Shown: positions 1 to 6,191 of the stretch, piece by piece
Layout: each line of letters starts with the position of its first letter
Position numbering within the stretch: the first letter of the stretch is position 1
Origin: JBKPHS01 sp046729975
GTDB taxonomy: Bacteria; Actinomycetota; Thermoleophilia; Solirubrobacterales; Thermoleophilaceae
Reading direction: 5' to 3'
Length of the DNA: 15,282 bases
Assembly: GCA_046729975.1 (NCBI GenBank)
Contig: JBKPHS010000216.1
Coordinates: forward strand, 1-15,282
Notes under the pieces: generated by a model
The model's input: the letters and a program-made list of their open reading frames with translations, nothing else
The model's database searches: none
Told to the model about the DNA's origin: nothing
Program-made: the position numbers and the translations under genes

Positions 1-408
1 GACTTCCAGCAGATCGTCAAGGACGCGGAGGAGCTGCTCACGGCCTCGGCGGAGGAGACCGGCACCAAGGTCGAGACGGCCGACGACGAGTTCGGCTACC
101 GCTGGATCGTGCTGCGCGATCCCGAGTTCGAGGATCTCGTCGTCTCGCTCAACACGATCTCGAGCGAGCTCCAGGGCGGCGGTTACGGCGATCGCCTGCT
201 GGCCGCGGTGTTCGCGTTCGAGGAGGAGGGCCGCCCGCTGTACTTCATCTACAACTTCAAGCGGGGCGCCTTCTATCCGTTCGTGCCGGTCGGCGACAAG
301 AAGCGCGACAACGAGCGGGAGCTGCGGCTGAAGGCCCAGGTCGCGAACGACCTGCCGATCGAGCCGGAGCTCGAGCGCTGGTTCCCGCTGTGGGAGATCC
401 CGCTCTAG
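1..408 (+). CDS. pspAB: PspA-associated protein PspAB, 3' part (5' end outside window)
   Basis: The frame is open from base 1 to a TAG stop at 406-408, giving the last 135 residues of a protein whose start lies off the left edge. Visible landmarks match what I recall of the PspAB family (about 190 aa): FGYRWIVLRDPEFEDLV (residues 31-47 of the visible part), YNFKRGAFYPFVP (84-96), a basic RDNERELRL stretch (102-110) and the terminal DLPIEPELERWFPLW (117-131). PspAB proteins are soluble partners that co-occur with PspA and PspAA in actinobacteria and archaea; their biochemical role is not established. Here pspAB is on the opposite strand to pspA/pspAA and converges on their cluster. I assign the family from remembered sequence similarity. 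An internal GTG at 109 is not the start, because homology begins before it. Confidence 0.8.
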   Translation, partial: DFQQIVKDAEELLTASAEETGTKVETADDEFGYRWIVLRDPEFEDLVVSLNTISSELQGGGYGDRLLAAVFAFEEEGRPLYFIYNFKRGAFYPFVPVGDKKRDNERELRLKAQVANDLPIEPELERWFPLWEIPL

Positions 409-600
409 GCAGCGAGCTCACCTCCCTCGGCGACCCCGCGACTCACGCTCCTGGCGCCCCGCCGGAAAGGGCAGCATCGACCGGCGTCCCGAGGGCACGA
501 ACCCCTTTGCCCCCGCTTGAGCCGCTGGCGTGAGCACCGGAATCGAGGGTTGGGCGCAGGACAGCGTCTGCCAACAACGCTATCCGAAGGCGCTGCGGCT
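409..600. other. 192-bp intergenic stretch between pspAB and the RDD gene
   Basis: This is the gap between two convergent genes. It holds a hairpin on the minus strand (560-584) and a possible 32-codon plus-strand reading frame starting at GTG 530 and running 28 nt into the 3' end of the RDD gene. Nothing else is recognisable: no tRNA, no repeat family, no strong promoter box. Confidence 0.6.
560..584 (-). terminator. Candidate hairpin terminator after the RDD gene
   Basis: On the minus strand GATAGCGT pairs with ACGCTGTC around a 9-nt loop: 8 pairs, one of them T-G. It begins 16 nt after the RDD stop codon. There is no T-tract, so it would be an atypical terminator. On the plus strand the same stem has a C/A mismatch, which argues for minus-strand use. 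Confidence 0.3.
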
Positions 601-1617
601 CTACGAGGTCTGTGGCTCGTCGTCCTGATCGGCGTCCTCGCCGAACAGGAGGTCGGCCGCGGACTGCGGCTCGGCGGCCTCGACCTCTTCGGACTCGTCC
701 GCCGGCGCGGGCTCGTCCTCTTCCTCGGCCGTCGCCCACGCGTACTCGACGGGCTGCGCCTTCTCGTCCAGGGGCACGCCGAGCTGGTCAGGCTCGACGG
801 GCGGCTCGGTATGCGCCTGTGGCTCGATCAGCTCGAGCGGCGCACCCCCCGGCTCCACATCGACGTGCTCCTCGGCGCGCATCTCGATCGACTCGAGCGG
901 CGCGCTGCTCGGCTCGGGCTCCTGGGCGGGCTCCTCGTACGCCTCGGGCTCGACCTCCTCGAGCGGAGCGCCGAGCGGCTCGAACGCAGGCTCCGGCTCC
1001 GGCTCCGGGACGATCTGGACATCGACCGTCTCGACTGGGGCCTCCGCAACGGGCTCCACCGGCTCGGAGTGGGTCGCCTCCGAGCCGGCGTCAGGCTCGT
1101 CCGCGCCGGGCGCGGCAAAGCCGTCTCCGTAGGTCTCGTCTCCGGTCGTGTCTGCAGCGACAGCGGGCCCGCCGGCCGTGGCCAGCCGCGAGTCCGCGAC
1201 GATCGTCTTTGCCGCAAGGTCGCCGATGCGCTGGCGTCGTTCGCCCGTCCGCAGCATCACGACGAGACCGAGCAGGTAGCCGAACAGCGAGTCAACGAGC
1301 CGCAGCGCCGTGCGCACCGCGATCGCGCCCATGTCCGCCGGGCGGCCGTCGGCGCGCACCACGCGCAGCTTCATCAGGTGCTTGCCGGGCGTCTGTCCGG
1401 CGCCGGACTCCCAGGCGAAGTAGTAGAAAAGCGCCCAGCCGGCGGCCAGGAGCGGGAAGCCCGTCGTGTCGCCGACCAGGGCGGACAGCAGGAGCAGCAG
1501 CGGCAGCATGATCGCGACGTCGATCAGCGCGGCGCCTACGCGCCGGTTGTCGAGCTTGGACCCCGAAGGCAGGTCGGAAGCGGGCATGACGCTCACGCCC
1601 GGCTTATCGGCCACCAT
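601..1617 (-). CDS. RDD-family membrane protein with long acidic, repeat-bearing C-terminal tail
   Basis: 338 residues. The N-terminal ~145 residues are an RDD domain: DNRRVGAALID at 23-33 (Arg and Asp of the family signature), hydrophobic segments at about 34-49 and 54-70, the family's GQTPGKHLMKLRVV at 74-87, a third hydrophobic segment with Asp109 (102-122), and RRQRIGDLAAKTIV at 127-140. RDD proteins are small polytopic membrane proteins, some linked to ion transport; the role here is unknown. From about 155 to 338 the protein is Glu/Pro/Ala-rich and probably disordered, with four APLE-like units at 217-220, 239-242, 259-262 and 281-284. ATG 1615-1617 is taken as start; an ATG at 1585-1587 is an alternative that still keeps the domain. 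It lies 45 bp downstream of pspAA on the same strand, so it may be in the psp operon. Confidence 0.85.
   Translation of the reverse strand: MVADKPGVSVMPASDLPSGSKLDNRRVGAALIDVAIMLPLLLLLSALVGDTTGFPLLAAGWALFYYFAWESGAGQTPGKHLMKLRVVRADGRPADMGAIAVRTALRLVDSLFGYLLGLVVMLRTGERRQRIGDLAAKTIVADSRLATAGGPAVAADTTGDETYGDGFAAPGADEPDAGSEATHSEPVEPVAEAPVETVDVQIVPEPEPEPAFEPLGAPLEEVEPEAYEEPAQEPEPSSAPLESIEMRAEEHVDVEPGGAPLELIEPQAHTEPPVEPDQLGVPLDEKAQPVEYAWATAEEEDEPAPADESEEVEAAEPQSAADLLFGEDADQDDEPQTS
813..975 (-). repeat. Imperfect ~60-66-bp tandem units coding for APLE repeats in the RDD tail
   Basis: The minus-strand gene encodes APLE/APLE/APLE/VPLD motifs spaced 22, 20 and 22 codons apart. At DNA level the plus strand repeats CTCGAGCGGCGC-like blocks near 832, 892 and 957. 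The units are diverged outside this core. The spacing and shared flank (acidic residues plus Pro) point to old internal duplication rather than chance alone. Confidence 0.55.
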
Positions 1618-1662
1618 GGCCCCCCGCTTTAGCCGGATGTGCCCGCTTTCGACGCCGGCCGA

Positions 1663-1941
1663 CTAGTCCGGGATCAGGCCCTCGCCCGTGAAGTCCGCCT
1701 TCGCCTCCTCGATGCTTATGTCGCGCGGCGGCAGGATCACGTCGGACTCGACCAGCTCGTCCTCGTCGAGCGCGTTGCCGTCCTGCGCCACGAGCGCGAG
1801 CATCTGCGCCCAGAGCCCCTGGAAGCGGGCCTCGTCGCCCGCCTCCACGGCGGCTACGGCCTCGTTGTCGAGCTCGTTGAGGCGCGCTGCGTCGGCGTCG
1901 GGCAGCCGCCACTGCCCCTCGCCCGAGATCCGCACGATCAC
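1663..1941 (-). CDS. pspAA: PspA-associated protein PspAA
   Basis: 92 residues, the usual PspAA length. The N-terminal MIVRISGEGQWRLPD, the central AVEAGDEARF (residues 34-43), DELVESDVILPPRDISIEEA (60-79) and the end GEGLIPD match the family as I know it. PspAA is a small soluble partner of PspA, encoded next to it in many actinobacteria; it is thought to act with PspA in envelope-stress response, but the mechanism is not established. Start is GTG at 1939-1941, which overlaps the pspA stop as GTGA. An AAGGAG ribosome site (1950-1955) lies 8 nt upstream inside pspA. This arrangement predicts translational coupling and near-equal supply of the two proteins. Confidence 0.9.
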   Translation of the reverse strand: MIVRISGEGQWRLPDADAARLNELDNEAVAAVEAGDEARFQGLWAQMLALVAQDGNALDEDELVESDVILPPRDISIEEAKADFTGEGLIPD

Positions 1942-2699
1942 TGCTGCTGCTCCTTCTGGCCCTCCTCGAGCGCGGGGGCCTCGCCGCCGCCCGTGCCGAT
2001 CTCCGCCCTCATGCGCGCGAGCTCGTCGTCGACCTGCTGGCCGGAGCTGAGCTTGGCCAGCTCGCGGTCGATGTCGTCGGTCCCGCCGCCGAGCTGCGAG
2101 AGGTCCTCGAACGTGCCCGCCTGCTCCAGCTCCTCGACCGCCTGTGCGCGGGCCCGCATGCTCTCGGTCTTGTCCTCCGCACGCTGGATCGCGAGGCCGA
2201 GGTCGGCCATCTGCTCGCCCACCCCAGAGGCCGCCTCGCCGATCCGGACCTGAGCCTCGGCCGCGGAGTACTGCGCCTTGATGACCTCCTTCTTCGACCG
2301 GAAGGCCTCGATCTTCTGACGCAGCTTGCGCTCGTTCTCGGTCAGCTGCTCCTGCTGGTTCTCGAGCTCCGAGACCTGCTGGTCGAGCGACTGGAGCTCA
2401 TTCTGCGCGAGCGTCTTGCGCTCGAGCGCAGCGCGCGCGAGGTCCTCGCGGTTCTGGGACAGCGCCTGCCGGGCCTGCGTGTCGAGCTTCACGATCGACT
2501 GCTCGAGCTTCTGCGACTGCATCTGGAGCCGCTTCTTCGACGTCGTGACGTCGGCGATCCCCTTCTTGACGTTCTGGAGCAGCTCGACCTGCTTCTGATA
2601 GCCGTACTCGAGCGTTTCGCCGGGATCCTCGGCACGGTCGAGCAGCTTCGAGATCTTGGCCTTGATGACTGTTGACATGCGGCCGCCGAGTCCTGGCAT
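1938..2699 (-). CDS. pspA: Phage-shock protein A (PspA/IM30 family)
   Basis: 253 residues, slightly longer than the usual ~220-230. The N-terminus has the amphipathic-helix region (MSTVIKAKISKLLDRAEDP from residue 8), followed by long charged coiled-coil helices (about 30-190) including NREDLARAAL at 83-92, then a Gly-rich hinge near 204 and a short acidic C-terminal helix and Q-rich end. PspA/IM30 proteins are ESCRT-III-like and bind and stabilise stressed cytoplasmic membrane. ATG 2697-2699 is preferred over ATG 2676-2678 because AGGAGG sits 7 nt before it and the later ATG has no such site. pspAA follows with a 4-nt overlap and an RDD membrane protein follows that. The divergent promoter lies in the 55 bp shared with the thioesterase. 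No cognate sigma factor or regulator is in the window. Confidence 0.93.
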   Translation of the reverse strand: MPGLGGRMSTVIKAKISKLLDRAEDPGETLEYGYQKQVELLQNVKKGIADVTTSKKRLQMQSQKLEQSIVKLDTQARQALSQNREDLARAALERKTLAQNELQSLDQQVSELENQQEQLTENERKLRQKIEAFRSKKEVIKAQYSAAEAQVRIGEAASGVGEQMADLGLAIQRAEDKTESMRARAQAVEELEQAGTFEDLSQLGGGTDDIDRELAKLSSGQQVDDELARMRAEIGTGGGEAPALEEGQKEQQQ

Positions 2700-2706
2700 G
2701 GGCGCG

Positions 2707-2712
2707 CCTCCT
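2707..2712 (-). promoter_or_regulatory. AGGAGG ribosome-binding site that fixes the pspA start
   Basis: Perfect AGGAGG on the minus strand with a 7-nt spacer to ATG 2697-2699. It decides between this start and the in-frame ATG seven codons further in. Confidence 0.8.
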
Positions 2713-2736
2713 AGACGTGGTTGGTGGAGCGCTTCT

Positions 2737-2743
2737 TAGACTA
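2737..2743. promoter_or_regulatory. Overlapping divergent -10 boxes for pspA and the thioesterase
   Basis: The heptamer TAGACTA reads TAGACT on the plus strand (2737-2742) and TAGTCT on the minus strand (2738-2743). Both fit the actinobacterial -10 pattern TANNNT. Plus-strand transcription would begin about 5 nt before the thioesterase GTG; minus-strand transcription would give pspA a leader of about 30 nt containing its AGGAGG. No convincing -35 is visible on either side. Assignment is by pattern only. Confidence 0.4.
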
Positions 2744-2754
2744 CCCGGCGTCCC

Positions 2755-3282
2755 GTGGAGCAAAGGCCGCCATCCCGTTCCGTCTCGATCCTGACCCACT
2801 GGATGGGGATCGGCGACGCAAACACGCGCGGCAACGTCCACGGCGGAGCGATCATGCGGCTCTGCGACGAGGTGGCCGGCATCGCCGCCATCCGCCACTC
2901 GGGTCGTCCCGCCGTGACCGCGGGAATGGATCGGATGACGTTCCTGCACCCCGTGCGCATCGGGGACCTGGTGACCGTCAAGGCCACTGTCAACGCGGCT
3001 TGGCGCACGTCGATGGAGGTGGGCGTCCGCGTCGAGTCGGAGAACCTGCGATCGGCCGAGGTGCGTCACACCTCTACCGCCTACCTGACCATGGTGGCGC
3101 TCGACGACGACGGGCGGCCGACGCCGGTGCCGCCTCTCGCACCGGAGAGCCCCGACGAGGAGCGCCGCCGGCGCGAGGCCCAGCTGCGGCGCGACACCCG
3201 GCTCGCCGAGCGCGATCAGATCGTGCGCGGGCGCGAGGTCGACGCGACCGGGCCGGACGGTCCCGCGGGCTCGGGGAGCTGA
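2755..3282 (+). CDS. Hotdog-fold acyl-CoA thioesterase (cytosolic acyl-CoA hydrolase type)
   Basis: 175 residues. The hotdog signature GNVHGGAIMRLCDEVAGIAA covers residues 26-45, with Asn27, His29, Gly30-31 and Asp38 in the places used by BACH/YciA-type thioesterases. TAGMDRMTFLHPVRIGDLV (55-73) and the strands after it complete a single ~125-residue domain. The family hydrolyses acyl-CoA to free acid and CoA in the cytosol; substrate length cannot be told. The remaining ~50 residues are a charged Arg/Glu-rich tail. Start is GTG 2755; a TAG at 2737-2739 in frame bounds it upstream. The gene diverges from pspA and its last 67 bp overlap the lipoprotein gene on the other strand. Confidence 0.85.
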   Translation: MEQRPPSRSVSILTHWMGIGDANTRGNVHGGAIMRLCDEVAGIAAIRHSGRPAVTAGMDRMTFLHPVRIGDLVTVKATVNAAWRTSMEVGVRVESENLRSAEVRHTSTAYLTMVALDDDGRPTPVPPLAPESPDEERRRREAQLRRDTRLAERDQIVRGREVDATGPDGPAGSGS

Positions 3283-3671
3283 CTCCAGACGGCGATCCGC
3301 CCGTTGCGGATCAGGAACCGCACGCGGGCGTTGCCTCCCTCGGCGCAGCGACCGCCGCGCCCCTCTCGCAGGCGGAAGGCCGCGAGCGTCGTGTCCCTCT
3401 CCTTCTCGATGTCCGTCACGTCGGCACGGCACGGAAGTCCGCGGTTGAAGGCGATGGCCTCGGCTTTCGTGTCGAGACGGAAGACGTCGGCCTGCTGGAC
3501 CAGGGCGCCCTGCGCGAAGTAGCCGCCCGCTCGCTCGAAGTCGCCGGCGTTCAGGGCCCGGATCCAACCGCGGATCACCTGCTCGTCACTGGGCTCCGGC
3601 CGAGCGTCGTCGCCGCCCCCGCAGCCGGCCGCGAGCGCGACGCCGGCGAGCAGGACGGCGGCCCGTCTCAT
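3216..3671 (-). CDS. Small secreted lipoprotein, NTF2/SnoaL-like
   Basis: 151 residues. A short signal peptide ends in the lipobox LAAGC with Cys17, followed by a GGGDD linker, so export and lipid anchoring are predicted. The body, SDEQVIRGWIRALNAGDFERAGGYFA (residues 28-53), has the opening helix pattern of NTF2/SnoaL-like folds, and the chain ends with RVRFLIRNGRIAVWSQL (116-132). Cys81 and Cys109 could form a disulfide outside the membrane. Function unknown. ATG 3669-3671 overlaps the ctaG stop as ATGA, so the two are almost certainly cotranscribed and coupled. This suggests, but does not prove, a role near the oxidase or its copper supply. The 3' end overlaps the thioesterase gene. Confidence 0.75.
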   Translation of the reverse strand: MRRAAVLLAGVALAAGCGGGDDARPEPSDEQVIRGWIRALNAGDFERAGGYFAQGALVQQADVFRLDTKAEAIAFNRGLPCRADVTDIEKERDTTLAAFRLREGRGGRCAEGGNARVRFLIRNGRIAVWSQLPEPAGPSGPVASTSRPRTI

Positions 3672-4498
3672 CCCACGCTCGCTGCCGTGCGCCGGCGCTC
3701 TTCCGCCTCGGCGCGGTCCGCGTCCACGCTCGCCCGCCAGAAGAAGAACGCAAGCGCGAACAGCATCGTCAGGACATCGAGGCCAAGCATCATGCCGCCG
3801 GCGAGCTGCTGGTCGAACAGCGGTTCCAGGCCGTGCTCGCGGGCGCGGTCGCCGTAGAAGCCCTCGTACGCGGGGGTGGTCATGAGGATGAACGCCATCC
3901 CGAGGAACATGCCGGCAAGGCGGGCGCCCATTATGTGGCCGATCTTCCAGAGCTCGCCGGGCATGCGCGCACGATCGGGCTCGAGCGCGACCCACCAGAC
4001 CATCACGCTGCCGATCACGAACGACTCGTGCTGGAGCACGTGCACGAGGTCGTGGCGCGCCGCCCCCTCGAACGCGAACGGCAGATGCCAGAAGTAGAGG
4101 ACGAAGACGTAAACGCCGATCGCCACGAGCGGGTTTCGCAGACGGCGCAAAAGCCGCCGCAGGGGCTGGTGGCGAGCGAGCGGCGCCAGCACCGCGGGCG
4201 GCAGGAAGTTCTGTAGCAGCGGCGTCCGGATCCCTGCGAGCAGCAGCGGCGCGGCGAGGTCGGCGATCAGCAGGTGCTGGGCCATGTGCGCGCTCAGCAG
4301 ATCCTCGGCGTAGCCGTCGATCGGCGACAGCAGCCCGGCCGCCGTCAGGGCGATCCCGCCGTACCACGCGACCTGCTGCCAGATGGGAACGCGGAAGCCG
4401 CGCCGGCCGAGAACTCGGACCGCACGGACGTACAGGGCAGCCGCGGCGAGCAGCGCCGCGCTGACCACGGGGTCGAAGGTGACGCTCACCTGACACAT
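3668..4498 (-). CDS. ctaG: Cytochrome c oxidase assembly factor CtaG (caa3 type)
   Basis: 276 residues with about seven hydrophobic segments (roughly 10-27, 43-58, 72-90, 124-137, 158-172, 192-207, 234-253). Typical CtaG features are LLSPIDGYAEDLLSAHMAQHLL (56-77), the FWHLPF block around His138, and the His149/His153/His157 cluster; His71 and His75 are further candidate metal ligands. The Bacillus-type CtaG family is needed for assembly of the CuA/CuB-containing caa3 oxidase and is thought to handle copper in the membrane. ATG 4496-4498 is used; a GTG three codons later is also possible. It is followed by an overlapping lipoprotein gene and diverges from the FAD oxidoreductase. No cox structural genes are in the window. 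Confidence 0.9.
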   Translation of the reverse strand: MCQVSVTFDPVVSAALLAAAALYVRAVRVLGRRGFRVPIWQQVAWYGGIALTAAGLLSPIDGYAEDLLSAHMAQHLLIADLAAPLLLAGIRTPLLQNFLPPAVLAPLARHQPLRRLLRRLRNPLVAIGVYVFVLYFWHLPFAFEGAARHDLVHVLQHESFVIGSVMVWWVALEPDRARMPGELWKIGHIMGARLAGMFLGMAFILMTTPAYEGFYGDRAREHGLEPLFDQQLAGGMMLGLDVLTMLFALAFFFWRASVDADRAEAEERRRTAASVG

Positions 4499-4551
4499 TT
4501 TGGCGCGCGGCCCGCGTCCTGCCGGCCGGCTGACCAGAGAGGAGACCCACG

Positions 4552-5928
4552 ATGGCCGACAGCTTTGACGCGGTGGTGATCGGGGCCGGCCCCGGCGGCG
4601 AGGCCTGCGCCGGCGATCTGGCCGACGGGGGCATGAAGGTCGCGACCGTCGAGCGTGAGCTCGTGGGCGGAGAGTGCGGCTACTGGGCCTGTGTACCGTC
4701 GAAGACGCTCTTGCGCCCGCCGGAGGCCCGCACCGAGGCCGAGCACGCGCCCGGTGCGCGCGAGGCGGTGACGGGCCCCGTCGACGTCGCGAGCGCGCTC
4801 GCCTGGCGCGACTTCATGGTCTCCGCCTACGACGACTCGCATCAGGCCAAGTGGCTCGAGGACAAGGACATCGAGATCGTGCGCGGTCAGGGACGGATCG
4901 AGGGCCCCGGAAGGGTGTCCGTTGACGGCCGCGTGCTCGAGACCGACCGCATCGTGATCGCGACCGGCAGCGACCCCGTTGTCCCGCCGATCGACGGCCT
5001 GGACCGGATCGACTACTGGACGAACCGCGAGGCCACGGGTGTCAAGGAGATTCCCGAGCGCCTGCTCGTTCTGGGCGGCGGCCCCGTGGGGGTGGAGATG
5101 GGACAGGCCCTTCGGCGCTTCGGCGCGTCGGTCGCGATCGTCGAGGGGCAGGACCGGCTCATCTCCCGGGAGGCTCGAGGGACGTCGGCCGCGCTCGGGG
5201 AGGCGCTCTCGGGGGAGGGCATCGAGCTTCGGCTCGGGTCGCACGCCAAGCGGGTCGCGCAGCAGGGCGACGGGGTCTCGCTGACCCTCGACAACGGCGA
5301 CGAGCTGCGCGGCGACAAGCTGCTCGTCGCGACGGGCCGCAAGCCGCGGCTCGACGGGCTCGGCCTGGAGAACGCCGGGATCGCCCCGGGCGAGCGGGGC
5401 ATCGAGGTCGACGAGCGCCTGCGCGCCGGCGAGGGCATCTGGGCGATCGGCGACGTGACCGGGGTGTTGCTCTTCACGCACGTCGCGAAGTACCAGGCGC
5501 GCGTCGCGGCCGCGGACATGCTCGGCGGGGAGGTGAGGGCGGACTACCGCGCGGTGCCGCGTGTGGTCTTCACCGACCCGCAGATCGCGGCCGCCGGCAT
5601 GCACGAGGATCAGGCGCGCGACGCGGGCTGCGACGTAGCGACGGCCACGGTCGAGCTCTCGACGGTCACCCGCACGCAGACCTACATGCGCAACTACGAG
5701 GAGGCACCGGGATTCCTCACCCTGGTGGCGGACCGGCGACGCGGCGTCCTACTGGGGGCCTACGCCGCCGGGCCCGAGGCGGGCGAGTGGATCCAGCAGG
5801 CCACGCTCGCGATCCGGGCGGACGTCCCGACGCGTGTGCTGAGGGACACGATCCAGCCCTTTCCGACCTTCTCGGAGGCGTTCGTGACGGCCCTCAAGGA
5901 CCTGGCGGGTCGGGGCTACGGGCTGTAG
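4552..5928 (+). CDS. FAD/NAD(P)-dependent disulfide-reductase-like oxidoreductase
   Basis: 458 residues, normal for class I pyridine nucleotide-disulfide oxidoreductases. FAD site GAGPGG at 11-16, redox pair Cys42/Cys47 in GGECGYWACVPSK, ATG motif at 137-139, NAD(P) site GGGPVG at 175-180, second FAD motif AIGDVTG at 298-304, and a dimerisation domain from about 335. The C-terminal active-site segment reads QPFPTFSE (435-442): the Glu is kept but the catalytic His before Pro-Thr is Phe437. Relatives include dihydrolipoyl dehydrogenase and mercuric reductase; the substrate here is unknown and lipoamide reduction is doubtful. An AGAGGAG site lies 7 nt before the ATG. The gene diverges from ctaG and ends 2 bp from the ferredoxin gene on the other strand. 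The cytosolic location is inferred from the absence of a signal. Confidence 0.88.
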   Translation: MADSFDAVVIGAGPGGEACAGDLADGGMKVATVERELVGGECGYWACVPSKTLLRPPEARTEAEHAPGAREAVTGPVDVASALAWRDFMVSAYDDSHQAKWLEDKDIEIVRGQGRIEGPGRVSVDGRVLETDRIVIATGSDPVVPPIDGLDRIDYWTNREATGVKEIPERLLVLGGGPVGVEMGQALRRFGASVAIVEGQDRLISREARGTSAALGEALSGEGIELRLGSHAKRVAQQGDGVSLTLDNGDELRGDKLLVATGRKPRLDGLGLENAGIAPGERGIEVDERLRAGEGIWAIGDVTGVLLFTHVAKYQARVAAADMLGGEVRADYRAVPRVVFTDPQIAAAGMHEDQARDAGCDVATATVELSTVTRTQTYMRNYEEAPGFLTLVADRRRGVLLGAYAAGPEAGEWIQQATLAIRADVPTRVLRDTIQPFPTFSEAFVTALKDLAGRGYGL

Positions 5929-5930
5929 TC

Positions 5931-6191
5931 CTACGGGTAGATCTGCTCGCCGCTGCTCGAGTCGACGATGGCGATCGCGTCGACGGGGCAGTCCTGTGCG
6001 GCCATCACGATGCTGTCGTGGTCGTCGCCGTTCGGGTCGATCACGACCGACTTGCCCTCCTCGTCGAGCTGGAAGACGTCCGGTGCCGAGTCGACGCAGT
6101 CGCCGAACCCGAAGCAGAGCTCGCGATCGACCTCGATCGTGAAGCCGTTGCGCGTGGACTCGACGGCCCCCTGCGCAGCGGCCTGGGTCAT
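5931..6191 (-). CDS. Single-cluster ferredoxin, probably [3Fe-4S]
   Basis: 86 residues. The cluster ligands are Cys26 and Cys32 in ELCFGFGDCV plus Cys68 in QDCPVDAI; the position of the second cysteine in a usual CxxCxxC motif is glycine. This three-Cys pattern is typical of [3Fe-4S] ferredoxins that serve cytochrome P450s and similar enzymes in actinobacteria. The protein is acidic and lacks a signal. Its ATG (6189-6191) overlaps the acyl-CoA dehydrogenase stop as ATGA, so it is made with that enzyme. It may take electrons from the dehydrogenase flavin or serve another enzyme of the same pathway; ETF is the usual acceptor, so the pairing is noteworthy. No P450 or ferredoxin reductase gene is adjacent, though the disulfide-reductase-like gene converges on it. 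Confidence 0.88.
   Translation of the reverse strand: MTQAAAQGAVESTRNGFTIEVDRELCFGFGDCVDSAPDVFQLDEEGKSVVIDPNGDDHDSIVMAAQDCPVDAIAIVDSSSGEQIYP

Noticed and set aside
832..970. Recurring CTCGAGCGGCGC blocks as a CRISPR or mobile repeat
   Set aside because: They are in frame within the RDD tail, encode APLE motifs, have no uniform spacers and diverge freely outside the core.
517..1632. A 371-codon plus-strand frame opposite the RDD gene
   Set aside because: RDD motifs on the minus strand are clear. The plus frame is Arg/Leu-rich repetitive shadow of the acidic repeats.
4521..4530. GCCGGCCGGC palindrome in the ctaG/oxidoreductase gap as an operator
   Set aside because: Pure G/C palindromes of this length are common by chance at this base composition, and no promoter boxes flank it.
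3672..4634. Long N-terminal extension of the lipoprotein frame through ctaG
   Set aside because: The lipoprotein has its own ATG, signal peptide and lipobox at 3671; the upstream part is a shifted frame of ctaG.
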